Below, one piece after another: positions 16,301 through 23,938 of a DNA stretch of 28,931 nucleotides. The stretch is from the IMG/VR virus record IMGVR_UViG_3300009130_000103, positions 1 through 28,931 of that record; one strand, 5' to 3'. The notes beneath the pieces were generated by a model. The model made no database searches. It had not been told where the DNA came from and saw nothing but the letters and a program-made list of their open reading frames with translations. Positions within the stretch are counted from its first letter, which is position 1. Each line of letters starts with the position of its first letter. Source of the DNA: a virus. The position numbers were made by a program, and so were the translations under genes.

Positions 16301-19300
16301 ACAAAATACTATTAGATCTGTATTTCTAGCGTGTAACTTTTGTATACTACCGTAATGAGGATTAAGATCTTTTGTTATAGCTTCACCTTGTATAAATTGA
16401 TTTAATCTATTTACACCTGATGTTGAATTAAATATACCAGAGTATATTAAACCATTTTTTCTTCTTTCTTTTTTATATGGTTCATCTAAAACAGCAGAAG
16501 CTTTAACACCTTTATCTATTCTAGGCGCGTTATAATCATCATTTATTCTATCAGACTCAACACCGTTACCAAAAGAGTAACAGTTTTTAAAATCTAAAGC
16601 GTGTGTAGATCCGTGTTGTGCTATTGGTCTTGAAACACCTGTTTCAAAATATATATCTAAATCTACAGATTCTTTTGGCTCTGTTTCCCACACAGCCGGG
16701 TTATCAGATGTTAATACTTCTACATCTGTTGTTATAACGTTTTGTAAAATTTGTATTTCATCTGCAAAATTAGAAGCACTACCTGATGAAGGATATGTAA
16801 ACGAGTCTTCATATGGTGTGCCATTTTTATAATGCTCAAAAGTTATATTATATTGTCTTCTTTTACTTGAAGCTAATCTTCTTCTGTTTCTTCTATATTT
16901 ATATTCTATTTCACAAGCTGTAACTTTATATATTTCGCCTAAAGCATCAGTACTACTACCTTTAAATCTAAACAAAGTACCTGATGTACTTATTGATTTT
17001 AAAAAATTATTTATAGTATTTGCTTTGTCAAAATCTTTACTACCAGACTTAGGCGATGCGGTATATAATATACGCATTGTATGAGATCCTAATTTAGGAT
17101 GCCCATTGTTAGCTTGTGTTATTTTTCTTCTTTTTGCCTCTGTATCAAACCAAGATGCTTCTTGTGTACCATCACCAGGTCCTGTGTTTTGTGCATTACC
17201 AAATATAGTTCTAGCATCCGATATACCATACTCTTCATCTTCATCTGGAAAAGACGCTATAATGTTTGTATCAAAATTACTATCTCTATTTATTTTTACA
17301 AAAAACCTACCGTAAAACTCTGCTTTTCTTTCAAATTTTTCTTCAAAAAGTATTACGTCAAATTGAGTTCCAGAGCTTATAGTTGATACTACCGTGTCAC
17401 CAGTTTTTATAGGTTCAGCTAAAGTTATTTTATATATGTGTTTAAAACCTGTGCTACCAGTGCTATCTTCTTCACCTGTAGGACCACCACTTACAACTTT
17501 ATACTTGTCTGTTACAACACCACCTACAGATATTTGAATAACAGCATCAGAAGAAAAACCTTCACCAAAACTAGGATTTACCTGTGGATCTGGTCCTCTA
17601 AATTCAAAAGATATACTACCTACTTGAGGTATGTTAGATGATCTAGCTTTTACAGATCCATTACCTACAGCTCTTTGTTTTAATTTTAAAAAGTCAGGCG
17701 CATCATTAGATATATCTAATATTTTATATCTTGATTTAGTAGCTACAAACTCGTCAGAATCATGTTTCTTTTTTAATATCAAATAAGTTTCTTCATCAAC
17801 TTTGTTTCTTTCAGATGATGGAAAACTTAACCAAACATTACCATCTTCAGCTAGATAATATCTATCCATAGCTAAATTGTAATATTCGTTTGATGTTTCT
17901 TTTATGTAGTATTTAAAATGCGTAGCCCAGTCTGGTGGCTGATTATTTAAAGTAACATTTATTGTATTTACTGTTTTTGCGTAATCTTTACTGGTTTGTT
18001 TTGAAGCACTAGCACTAGTAAATACAGGTGATTGTCTATTGTATTTATCTATATATACAACACCCGCTTGATATGTTCTTAATGATTTTAATGATAACTC
18101 AGGTTCCTTTACTGTTGTTATACCAGACTGTGATATAGACATGCTAATATCAGGTAAGTTAAAATCAGGTATATCATAATTTTGTAAATAGTTACCATAA
18201 ATAAGTCTGTTAGCTGTAACCTCTTGTGATAAAGCTTGTCTTGGTACGTTATCCCATGGCCTTAATATTTGATTAGGTTCTACAACTTTTGTAATTATTT
18301 CTGACTCTAACTTATACTCTGTTGGAAAAGTGCCATCAGAGGCATATTTAAGCGTGTCTACGACGTATATATTGTTGTTGTTTGACTCTTTATATAATAT
18401 ATCAACTTTTTCTACATCAACAGGTCTTGATTCAGTTATATTTATTGTCAACTGTCTAAGGTTATTGATCATACCATCATTATAACCATCTGTAGATAAA
18501 TATTCAAATGTGTCAGGTAAAAAAGCTAATTCACTAAAAGGAGAGAAAGTAGAATATTGTCCGTTATAATATTTCCATCTATAACCAAATCTTACAAACT
18601 TCTTTTCAAATAAAACACCTTCTTCACTCAATATAGCTTCCCATTGTAAAGGAACATAAGGTATTTCTACAGGAATACTTTGTATTGTACATGTAAATAC
18701 ATTACTAGCGCTTATAGCGTTTATTAATAATTTTATTTCGTAAGTTTCTTGTTGACCAAGTTCTTCGTATACAGTTGTACAAGTTATTATATCACCTACT
18801 AACCAATTAGGTAAAGGTGAAAATGTTAAAGATAAAGAAGTTCCAGCAGCTTTAGCAACACCTTCTGTATCTGTAAACGTTGTGTTAACAGCATTACTTA
18901 TACTAACACTGTTAGTACCAGTACCGTTACCACCTCTTGTAGAGCTACTCATTGTTAAAGTTGGAGCACTCATCGGCGCTAATTTAGCAACAGTTATATG
19001 TTCTTCTAAAAAAGCAGAAGCTGCAGATAATTCTGAGCTAGGTATTTTTTTACCTGTGTATTTTGTATGTGTTGTAAAATTATCAGCACAACCAGATTTA
19101 AATACGTCTATTTCTATTTGTTTAGGTTCTTTTTCATTATCAGTCCACATTAATATATTTTCTAAAACATTTATACCAGTTATATATGTATTTGTTTTAA
19201 AATTTAATATATTGTTAGTATCAACTAATACAGGTGATATTATACCTTTTAAATCATCGTACTCAGCTATACAATCAGCTTCATCTGCTTTTATAAACCA

Positions 19301-19588
19301 ATATATTTTATCGTTTTCGTTATTTAATTTAGAACCAACACAAATAGCGTTTGTTAAACCAAAGCTAGTACCAGACCAATTACTGGTTATACTTTGTGAG
19401 TTTGAATCATAAACTTTACCAATAACTTTAGTAGTACCTTTAATGTTTTGCACAGTGCCGACATCATCACCATCTGACGTTGACATTTCTATATTCAACG
19501 CGTCTCTGTATTCTCCATTAGGTACTAATCTCTCGTCCAGGTCTTTATTCATTTTACCTGATCGAAAATAATGTTTTATATCTGGCAT
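13373..19588 (-). CDS. Tail nozzle (stabilisation/muzzle-type) protein with long beta-rich C-terminal extension (2071 aa)
   Basis: Likely the distal tail nozzle through which DNA leaves. The N-terminus (FRSGKMNKDLDERLVPNGEY, residues 8-27, then RDALNIE) is the hallmark I recall from nozzle, muzzle or stabilisation proteins of short-tailed phages. Residues 1 to about 1340 form the large beta-propeller-like part, with motifs such as NDKIYWFIKAD and VIVFCEDKVLKVLANKD-like repeats. From about 1345 to the end the sequence changes to Thr/Ser/Asn-rich, beta-sandwich-like segments, including GMLVTGTGISG..VTLSSAQTISS (about 1680-1715), a unit seen in fibre-like proteins, and a Gly-rich linker (SGGSGGGS, about 1930). 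This looks like a nozzle fused to fibre or receptor-contact domains. It is long compared with the roughly 800-1300 aa I would expect of a bare nozzle. No separate tail-fibre gene is seen in the window. Confidence 0.8.
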   Translation of the reverse strand: MPDIKHYFRSGKMNKDLDERLVPNGEYRDALNIEMSTSDGDDVGTVQNIKGTTKVIGKVYDSNSQSITSNWSGTSFGLTNAICVGSKLNNENDKIYWFIKADEADCIAEYDDLKGIISPVLVDTNNILNFKTNTYITGINVLENILMWTDNEKEPKQIEIDVFKSGCADNFTTHTKYTGKKIPSSELSAASAFLEEHITVAKLAPMSAPTLTMSSSTRGGNGTGTNSVSISNAVNTTFTDTEGVAKAAGTSLSLTFSPLPNWLVGDIITCTTVYEELGQQETYEIKLLINAISASNVFTCTIQSIPVEIPYVPLQWEAILSEEGVLFEKKFVRFGYRWKYYNGQYSTFSPFSELAFLPDTFEYLSTDGYNDGMINNLRQLTINITESRPVDVEKVDILYKESNNNNIYVVDTLKYASDGTFPTEYKLESEIITKVVEPNQILRPWDNVPRQALSQEVTANRLIYGNYLQNYDIPDFNLPDISMSISQSGITTVKEPELSLKSLRTYQAGVVYIDKYNRQSPVFTSASASKQTSKDYAKTVNTINVTLNNQPPDWATHFKYYIKETSNEYYNLAMDRYYLAEDGNVWLSFPSSERNKVDEETYLILKKKHDSDEFVATKSRYKILDISNDAPDFLKLKQRAVGNGSVKARSSNIPQVGSISFEFRGPDPQVNPSFGEGFSSDAVIQISVGGVVTDKYKVVSGGPTGEEDSTGSTGFKHIYKITLAEPIKTGDTVVSTISSGTQFDVILFEEKFERKAEFYGRFFVKINRDSNFDTNIIASFPDEDEEYGISDARTIFGNAQNTGPGDGTQEASWFDTEAKRRKITQANNGHPKLGSHTMRILYTASPKSGSKDFDKANTINNFLKSISTSGTLFRFKGSSTDALGEIYKVTACEIEYKYRRNRRRLASSKRRQYNITFEHYKNGTPYEDSFTYPSSGSASNFADEIQILQNVITTDVEVLTSDNPAVWETEPKESVDLDIYFETGVSRPIAQHGSTHALDFKNCYSFGNGVESDRINDDYNAPRIDKGVKASAVLDEPYKKERRKNGLIYSGIFNSTSGVNRLNQFIQGEAITKDLNPHYGSIQKLHARNTDLIVFCEDKVLKVLANKDALFEASGNPQLTATNRVLGQTIPFIGEYGISQNPESFSSYAYRCYFVDKSRGAVLRLSRDGLSAISEHGMRDFFKDTLPNSTLILGSYDGSKGLYNLTLSDQTVSFDEKVRGFPSFKSFIPEAALSLNNKYYSIKNGELHVHTNDTRNNFYGVQYDSSVTFLINEMPETIKGFKTLNYGGSASRVYTNDYGNATSTNTKGWYTEYIQTDLQQGFVKEFKKKEGRYYNNIKGDATTLANLDSTEFNVQGVGQLTNISGDTSLADRTVNVALTGIANTTNPGATFDVTIGTEIHSTNSSITILITPNTGSTLTAGDLSVGTTGTYVDSVAFAQSGDNVIATINFTDGVNMPSSDLTISLAVTGDGVLKQYLLNDLNIKEQTDSNVTAVISYAGSGNATAQPTNSATGLPSNYTSTTLAATVTLTLDLGYNFTEQPDFKITRQDEDPESEYIITFQDKDTTNTNITIGSDSKTLEDVHVRVYSISYKYPASNTNDDEIIFNASSVLENAADTNKITGYRVVNGNVVPRFATDKEVKVFGAVGADFRFKNSTTSTASTSGSSTTLTLTAANNDIHNGMLVTGTGISGTVTVVSVNGTSVTLSSAQTISSTTITFTEWWNGTTFVGSETNLEIPSTGVYSVTIPFLETTVTRRYYIQIEAIGETTLLPITPSSAGDPVLQGNVYNSSNVVQNPFYINQFADVTVSLNASQTADFTITSSAATKTYTASAYPVEGSDFSKIALSLTATATNNISKTRDPEIDDFTGFVSTPTDEDHSIFTNNFELDFGLPVVTINNSASPKTVTITGDMFINKYGDGDLTSTLPLNDFLSVSGGSGGGSRLLSVTVTGDASGIIVGDHRFSYNDGNGNSGTNVKAIDVGTLSLTSLTSGTGVMYGNFHGNSLQQITLSISSASSSAIHQTQELTITKTSLVGVAPSQDLHYTWTAKTDEVISSTSDVSFTIDVDLDYVP

Positions 19589-19593
19589 ATTTA

Positions 19594-20730
19594 TTAGTGT
19601 TTAATCCATTTAGATTTACCTCTCATTATTTGAGTAAGCTCCTCTAATTTTAAATTTGATAATCTTAACTTAGCGTTTCTTATAGCTACAAATTTTTCTC
19701 TTTTTAATAAAGGTATATATGTAGGTGCTACTGATGTGTGTGTGCTAGCTATAGCGTAAGCTATATATTTATACATTGCTTCTTCAGCAAACTTATGTAC
19801 TATCATTTCATCATCAGTTCCTAAACCATCACTTATATATTTAAGAATAACTATTTTACCGTTCATGCTACCACTAAAGTTTATATAACCTCTTTTTTCA
19901 TCTATATAATAAACTCCATTAAATTGAGCATGTTCAGGTTCTATACCATATCTTCTACCTTCTAACGAATCAAAATCGTCATCACTCTTTTTGTACTCAT
20001 TACCCTCACCTTCACCTTCATTAGAGCTTTGGTATCTAGTCCAAGCTTCTGAATCACTTATTTCTAATATACTACCATCTGATTGAAATAAAATATCACC
20101 AGCGCTATCTTGAGCGTAAGAAGTAGGGTTGCTAGTTTTTCTAGCAGGATATAATATTCTCTCTATACCATCTTCATCTATGTAACAAACCTTAACATAA
20201 TTAACATAATCATGCGGTAAAGCCACTCTTAACGCTGGAGGTATTTCTATTTCCATAGATTTACTAGATTTAAAAGTGTCATAGCTTAACTCTTGTATTG
20301 CTCTTTGAGCATGAAAAGATATATCTGATCTTCTTGCTCTTGGTATAATTTTATCTTTACCAACATAACTAATCATAAAGTTATTTATTATAGTTTGTAA
20401 TGATATAAATTGATAATTACCATATTGAGGATTTATTATTCTAACAAAAACAGTAGACCCTTGAGCTACAGGTGCGTTTAATGTAACTGTATATGTTGCT
20501 GCGTTATAAGTAAAATCAACACCTACACTAGTTGTTCCACTAACTACAGTGTCTACAGATATTTCACCAGCAGACTCTGGCATTGTTGCTAAATTATTAA
20601 GCAACGTTTGATTTGCTGGAAATGTTAAAACATATTGACCAGCACTACCACCACCAGTTGCTTGAGCAGCAGAAGTTGTAAACTCTTGAGTTCCGTGATA
20701 TTGTTCGTGTGTTCCTTCGAATAGTGGCAT
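19594..20730 (-). CDS. Probable tail tubular / head-completion protein (378 aa)
   Basis: Likely the second connector protein, comparable in position to the T7 gp11-type adaptor that joins portal and nozzle. Residues 1-105 are Gly/Thr/Ala-rich and beta-like (TGGGSAGQYVLTFPANQ; YNAATYTVTLNAPVAQG) and seem to be an added outer domain. From about 108 the helical connector-like core begins: QTIINNFMISYVGKDK, then RRSDISFHAQRAIQELSYDTFK and ALPHDYVNYVKVCYIDEDG. A Glu/Gly/Asp-rich loop (NEGEGEGNEYKKSDDD) sits near residue 240. The C-terminal half has strands (NGVYYIDEKRGYINFSG) and a helix bundle ending in a basic tail (MRGKSKWIKH). It lies 2 bases after the 259-aa gene and 5 bases before the nozzle gene. 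The exact structural role is inferred from neighbours. Confidence 0.66.
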   Translation of the reverse strand: MPLFEGTHEQYHGTQEFTTSAAQATGGGSAGQYVLTFPANQTLLNNLATMPESAGEISVDTVVSGTTSVGVDFTYNAATYTVTLNAPVAQGSTVFVRIINPQYGNYQFISLQTIINNFMISYVGKDKIIPRARRSDISFHAQRAIQELSYDTFKSSKSMEIEIPPALRVALPHDYVNYVKVCYIDEDGIERILYPARKTSNPTSYAQDSAGDILFQSDGSILEISDSEAWTRYQSSNEGEGEGNEYKKSDDDFDSLEGRRYGIEPEHAQFNGVYYIDEKRGYINFSGSMNGKIVILKYISDGLGTDDEMIVHKFAEEAMYKYIAYAIASTHTSVAPTYIPLLKREKFVAIRNAKLRLSNLKLEELTQIMRGKSKWIKH

Positions 20731-20732
20731 AA

Positions 20733-21512
20733 TTATTTATTTTCTTGTTGAATATTTTGCGCTTCTTCAGCAGCAGCAACTTGATAAACTTGTGGATCTT
20801 TGATTTCAATACCAGCAAGTTCTAGTATTTTTATTACTAATTCAGTTTCCTCTGATTGATGTAATTCAAAGTTTTGACTATTGTTAGCGTTATATAGTGC
20901 TTCATCTAAAACAGTTGTGTAAGCCCATTGTACTGTAGCTGGTCTAGCTATATAATTACACACTACATTGCTTGTTATAGTTATAGGATAAATTTGTATT
21001 GATCTTGATAAACCTATTTCATTGTCTGTTGTTGCCGCTTGAGCATTACCAGCAGCATCGTCTGGAACAACATTACTTGTTCTGACATAAACAGGTCTAG
21101 TAGCACTTGGTGCTGTTAAAGGAGAGTTTTGAATATGGTGTATTTCGTTTTGGCTTATTTTTTCTACTTCTACATAACCACCTTTGTGTTTATAGTATAT
21201 TTCACCTAAACGATAATATAGCGGTAGAGTACCCATACCACCTTCGTTTGCATCACCAGACATAACAACCGCTTGTCTGTATCTTTCGAATATATCTATT
21301 TTTTCTTGTAATATATCTACTTGATCTGCATACGTGTAATCGTTACCTGGTATTCTATTTAAAGCGTTTAAATCATAAAAGTATTGCTCAAATATATCCA
21401 TCTGAGCTTGATTAGCATATAGATTAAACTCTTGAGGTGTTATATAACCTCTTTGTTCTTTGTTAGCTATTGCTAAAACTCTTTGATAAACTGTATCTAC
21501 ACTAACTGCCAT
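20733..21512 (-). CDS. Probable head-tail connector / ring protein (259 aa)
   Basis: Likely a connector ring below the portal. Evidence is its place between the capsid and nozzle genes, its size, and a helical N-terminus with VYQRVLAIANKEQRGYITPQEFNLYA and QAQMDIFEQYF (read in two parts, residues 8-45), a pattern I associate with adaptor proteins of podoviruses of Bacteroidetes and of marine phages. The middle (residues 95-210) is beta-rich, with YYRLGEIYYKHKGGYVEV and VCNYIARPATVQWAY. The C-terminal helix NFELHQSEETELVIKILELAG is followed by an Ala/Gln-rich tail. The gene ends 2 bases before the next start, so the two connector genes are probably translated together. The specific ring in the stack cannot be decided from sequence alone. 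Confidence 0.66.
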   Translation of the reverse strand: MAVSVDTVYQRVLAIANKEQRGYITPQEFNLYANQAQMDIFEQYFYDLNALNRIPGNDYTYADQVDILQEKIDIFERYRQAVVMSGDANEGGMGTLPLYYRLGEIYYKHKGGYVEVEKISQNEIHHIQNSPLTAPSATRPVYVRTSNVVPDDAAGNAQAATTDNEIGLSRSIQIYPITITSNVVCNYIARPATVQWAYTTVLDEALYNANNSQNFELHQSEETELVIKILELAGIEIKDPQVYQVAAAEEAQNIQQENK

Positions 21513-21532
21513 ATTTTATTTTTTTATAGTAA

Positions 21533-21557
21533 GTAACCACCTCATAGAAGTGGTTAC
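21533..21557 (-). other. Intergenic hairpin, 8-bp perfect stem
   Basis: GTAACCAC and GTGGTTAC pair perfectly (21533-21540 with 21550-21557) around a 9-base loop, in the 59-base gap between the 251-aa and 259-aa genes. On the minus strand what follows is A-rich (TATAAAAAAATAAAAT), not a T-run, so a simple intrinsic terminator is less likely. It could be an RNA processing site, a stabilising 3' structure for the upstream gene or an attenuator. The loop plus right arm is repeated in the scaffold gene. Confidence 0.6.
21541..21556. repeat. 16-base sequence repeated at 24101-24116
   Basis: CTCATAGAAGTGGTTA occurs here, covering the loop and right arm of the intergenic hairpin, and again exactly at 24101-24116 inside the scaffold-like gene, where it encodes NHFYE on the minus strand. 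The match ends abruptly on both sides. In a genome of this size and base composition a 16-base match can arise by chance, so a functional link is only a possibility. Confidence 0.6.
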
Positions 21558-21571
21558 CTCTATAATTGGTT

Positions 21572-22327
21572 TTATTTCATTTTTTTCTCAATGGCTTTTA
21601 AAACCTCTATACCGTCATCTGTTTTAAACCAAGCAGCTAATGCTGAATATGGGTTTTCATCAAATGGTACAGACATTAACTTTCTACCATTGCCCCAAGT
21701 AAAACTTCTATTATCACTTGAGAGTTTAATAATGTTTGCTTCTACAGCTTTAATACCGATGTTTCTTAAATGAACATTATCATCAGCGGCTAGCTCTATA
21801 AAAGCTCCTGGATTATTTTTAGCATAAACTAAAGCATCTCTTTTTAATTCTTTAGTTGACATTTTGCTAACTTTATTTCCCTTTTCTACTCTTAATATAG
21901 CTTCTAAATCTTCTATTTCTAATTGTTTAGCTAAATTTAAAGCTTCTATTTGTAGTTCTATCTCATCAACTTCATTTTCAGCATAAACTTGAGGTGTATA
22001 TTCATAATATAAAACATCTTTTTTAGGGTGATATAGTGATAACAGTTCTTGTAAAGCTCTGTTTTGCTTTGGTACTGATAATCTACCATCTTTAAAAAAT
22101 ATATGTCCTAAGGTTGAATAACCTTTTTGTTCATCTCTTATGCATGAACGTTGATTTGTAGCATATCTAAGTTCTCTATTGTAACCTAATTCTTCATCAA
22201 ACCATAGTAATGGTTTTCTTCTTGTATGCTTTGATTGTATTGCTAAGACAGGTGGAGCGTTATCTCCTTTTACAATATATACTCTGTCTTTTACCTCCCA
22301 TTGAGGTTTTTTTGTTGTTTTTTCCAT
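21572..22327 (-). CDS. Conserved phage protein of unknown function between capsid and connector genes (251 aa)
   Basis: I do not know the function. The sequence has the look of a protein I recall as common in marine phage structural modules: a basic N-terminal strand region (PQWEVKDRVYIVKG), a segment with KPLLWFDEELGYNRELRYATNQ, then IFFKDGRL and LLSLYHPKKD, a helical acidic middle (residues 118-150), KELKRDALVYAKNNPGAF at about 158-175, and a C-terminal part with GRKLMSVPFDENPYSALAAWF. It has no signal peptide, membrane segment or recognised catalytic motif. It is flanked by a probable terminator upstream (22357-22389) and by an intergenic hairpin downstream, so its dosage may be set separately from the capsid gene. 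Possible roles are capsid decoration, a head-completion factor or an assembly chaperone; all of these are inference from position. Confidence 0.85.
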   Translation of the reverse strand: MEKTTKKPQWEVKDRVYIVKGDNAPPVLAIQSKHTRRKPLLWFDEELGYNRELRYATNQRSCIRDEQKGYSTLGHIFFKDGRLSVPKQNRALQELLSLYHPKKDVLYYEYTPQVYAENEVDEIELQIEALNLAKQLEIEDLEAILRVEKGNKVSKMSTKELKRDALVYAKNNPGAFIELAADDNVHLRNIGIKAVEANIIKLSSDNRSFTWGNGRKLMSVPFDENPYSALAAWFKTDDGIEVLKAIEKKMK

Positions 22328-22356
22328 GATATAATATAATTAAAAAAGTTAAAAAT

Positions 22357-22389
22357 AAAGGCATTGGGTGCCGAAGCACCCGTACCTTT
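22357..22389 (-). terminator. Hairpin with TTCG tetraloop after the capsid gene, probable terminator
   Basis: Read on the minus strand, GGGTGC-TTCG-GCACCC forms a 6-bp GC-rich stem (22381-22376 with 22371-22366) closed by the very stable C(UUCG)G loop. AAAGG and CCTTT outside it (22389-22385 with 22361-22357) can extend the stem across small internal mismatches. It is followed by ATTTTTAACTTTTTT. It begins 12 bases after the capsid stop codon, in a 73-base gap, which is the largest gap in the window. This is the expected place for intrinsic termination or for 3'-end protection of abundant capsid mRNA. Whether it terminates fully or partly is unknown. Confidence 0.82.
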
Positions 22390-22400
22390 AATAAATATTG

Positions 22401-23912
22401 TTATGCTTTCAATAATACGAAGTTATTCGCAGCTTGAACACATAAACATCTTTCTGATAAGAAGTTAACAACCATCTCATCAGCAGATGATGTATAGTTT
22501 CCACCAACAGATCCAGTGATCCATGATTTCATTTTTCTATCATCAGCTTCCGAAGCTCTATATCTTACGTGTAAGAAAGGTCTTTGGATGTTTTTACCTA
22601 ATGACTCATCATATACTGTTGAAGTACCAGCTGGTACGATAACACCTTCGATGTCGCCAATAAGTCCTCTTGTTACTGAATCATTTAAGTATTTCCAGTC
22701 AGATTTGTAGAAGTCATAAGAACCTCTTCTGAATCCAGAGAAGCCTAGGTTTAACGCCATATCTTCAGAGTTGTTGAATACTCCATAAGAAGTACCACCA
22801 ACACCGTAGTTATTTTGTGAAGCTAACATGTTGTCAATTTCTAGAGCAGTAGATCTGTCTAAGAACATCATGTTTTCTTCAATAGCACCTTGCTTGTCTA
22901 ATTCTTGAAGAATAGTATCAAACTCATTCATACCAACGTGTGCACCAGCAGCAACTTGATCTGTAACACCAGAAGTGTCAACAACATCAAAGTCAGTACC
23001 AGTCCAAACTAATCCTCTTGCTTCTAGAGCAGAGAATAAACCTTGAGTACCACCAACTGCGAAAGCAGAAGTACCACCAAAGGTGTGACCTGCAGGCATA
23101 CTTACTTGCTCACCTTCAATCATAGCCATTTCTAAGTAATCTTGGAATCTTAGTCTAGCTTCGTGCTCTGATTTTAAATACCATAGGTAACCAGAAGCAC
23201 CATTCTCAGAAGTAACTTCAACCCAACCAATCTGTGCAGTGTCAGAACCATTAACTTGGTATCTGTCTCTTAAGATAGCTGGTTTGTTGCTAAATCTTGT
23301 GAAAGAAGCGTCGATAGATCTTGAATCCTCAGAAGATCCTTTTACATATTCAGTACCATAAACGAAGATGTTAACGTCATCGCCATCAGCGAAGTTAACA
23401 GCACCGTTAGTAGATCCTGAATCAGGAGCTTGATCTAAGTGTGCTTGTGAATAAGGAGCAACTGTAATAGTAGCTGATCCACCACCTGATACAACGATAC
23501 ATTTTAATACTTTTGCATTGTCAGTTGACGCTACAATAATAGTATCATGATTTTGTATTAAGTTGTTAGCAGGTAAAGTAATTGTGTTGGCAGAAGCGTC
23601 AGCGATTTGTACGTTATTAGCACCATCGTTATAAGCTTCAGCAGAATACGCGATGTGTAATCTTCCTTGCTCAGACCAAATAACTTGATCAGAAGCTAAA
23701 GGCATTTCTGCTCCAACCATATTTAAGAAGCCAGAGATAGTTCTTTTACCATATCTCTCTACTTCTTTTTCATAAATTTCTGGCAAGAATTGCTGTGCAA
23801 ATGTTCCACCGCCAGAAGCGCTGTCGAACGACAAGTAGTTATCATTAAATAACTGCTGCGTCGGTCTTGGGGTTAGGTGATTTTGATAAGCACCTACACT
23901 TGAAAAAGGCAT
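22401..23912 (-). CDS. Major capsid protein (503 aa)
   Basis: The HK97-fold shell protein, present in hundreds of copies per virion. Evidence is position after portal and scaffold, length, and sequence character: an N-terminal arm (TPRPTQQLFNDNYLSFDSASGGGTFAQQFLPEIYEKEVERYGKRT, read in pieces from residue 15 on), a loop region with MPLASDQVIWSEQGRL, and a beta-rich segment at about residues 105-190 that looks like a domain inserted in the capsid fold (NTITLPANNL through YVKGSSEDS). The long helix GEQVSMP and the C-terminal strands near HVRYRASEAD follow. Codon use differs from neighbours: AAC, GAC, TTC and TAC are much more frequent, as for a very highly translated gene. A strong hairpin lies 12 bases after the stop. 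The start is preceded by an A/T-only leader. Confidence 0.88.
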   Translation of the reverse strand: MPFSSVGAYQNHLTPRPTQQLFNDNYLSFDSASGGGTFAQQFLPEIYEKEVERYGKRTISGFLNMVGAEMPLASDQVIWSEQGRLHIAYSAEAYNDGANNVQIADASANTITLPANNLIQNHDTIIVASTDNAKVLKCIVVSGGGSATITVAPYSQAHLDQAPDSGSTNGAVNFADGDDVNIFVYGTEYVKGSSEDSRSIDASFTRFSNKPAILRDRYQVNGSDTAQIGWVEVTSENGASGYLWYLKSEHEARLRFQDYLEMAMIEGEQVSMPAGHTFGGTSAFAVGGTQGLFSALEARGLVWTGTDFDVVDTSGVTDQVAAGAHVGMNEFDTILQELDKQGAIEENMMFLDRSTALEIDNMLASQNNYGVGGTSYGVFNNSEDMALNLGFSGFRRGSYDFYKSDWKYLNDSVTRGLIGDIEGVIVPAGTSTVYDESLGKNIQRPFLHVRYRASEADDRKMKSWITGSVGGNYTSSADEMVVNFLSERCLCVQAANNFVLLKA

Positions 23913-23938
23913 AATTTTTAAATTTTAATTGTTAAACG

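Noticed and set aside
18882-19412. 176-codon plus-strand open frame opposite the nozzle gene
   Set aside because: It is antisense to a clearly coding region, has a hydrophobic low-complexity composition typical of reverse-complemented AT-rich genes, and has no independent leader.
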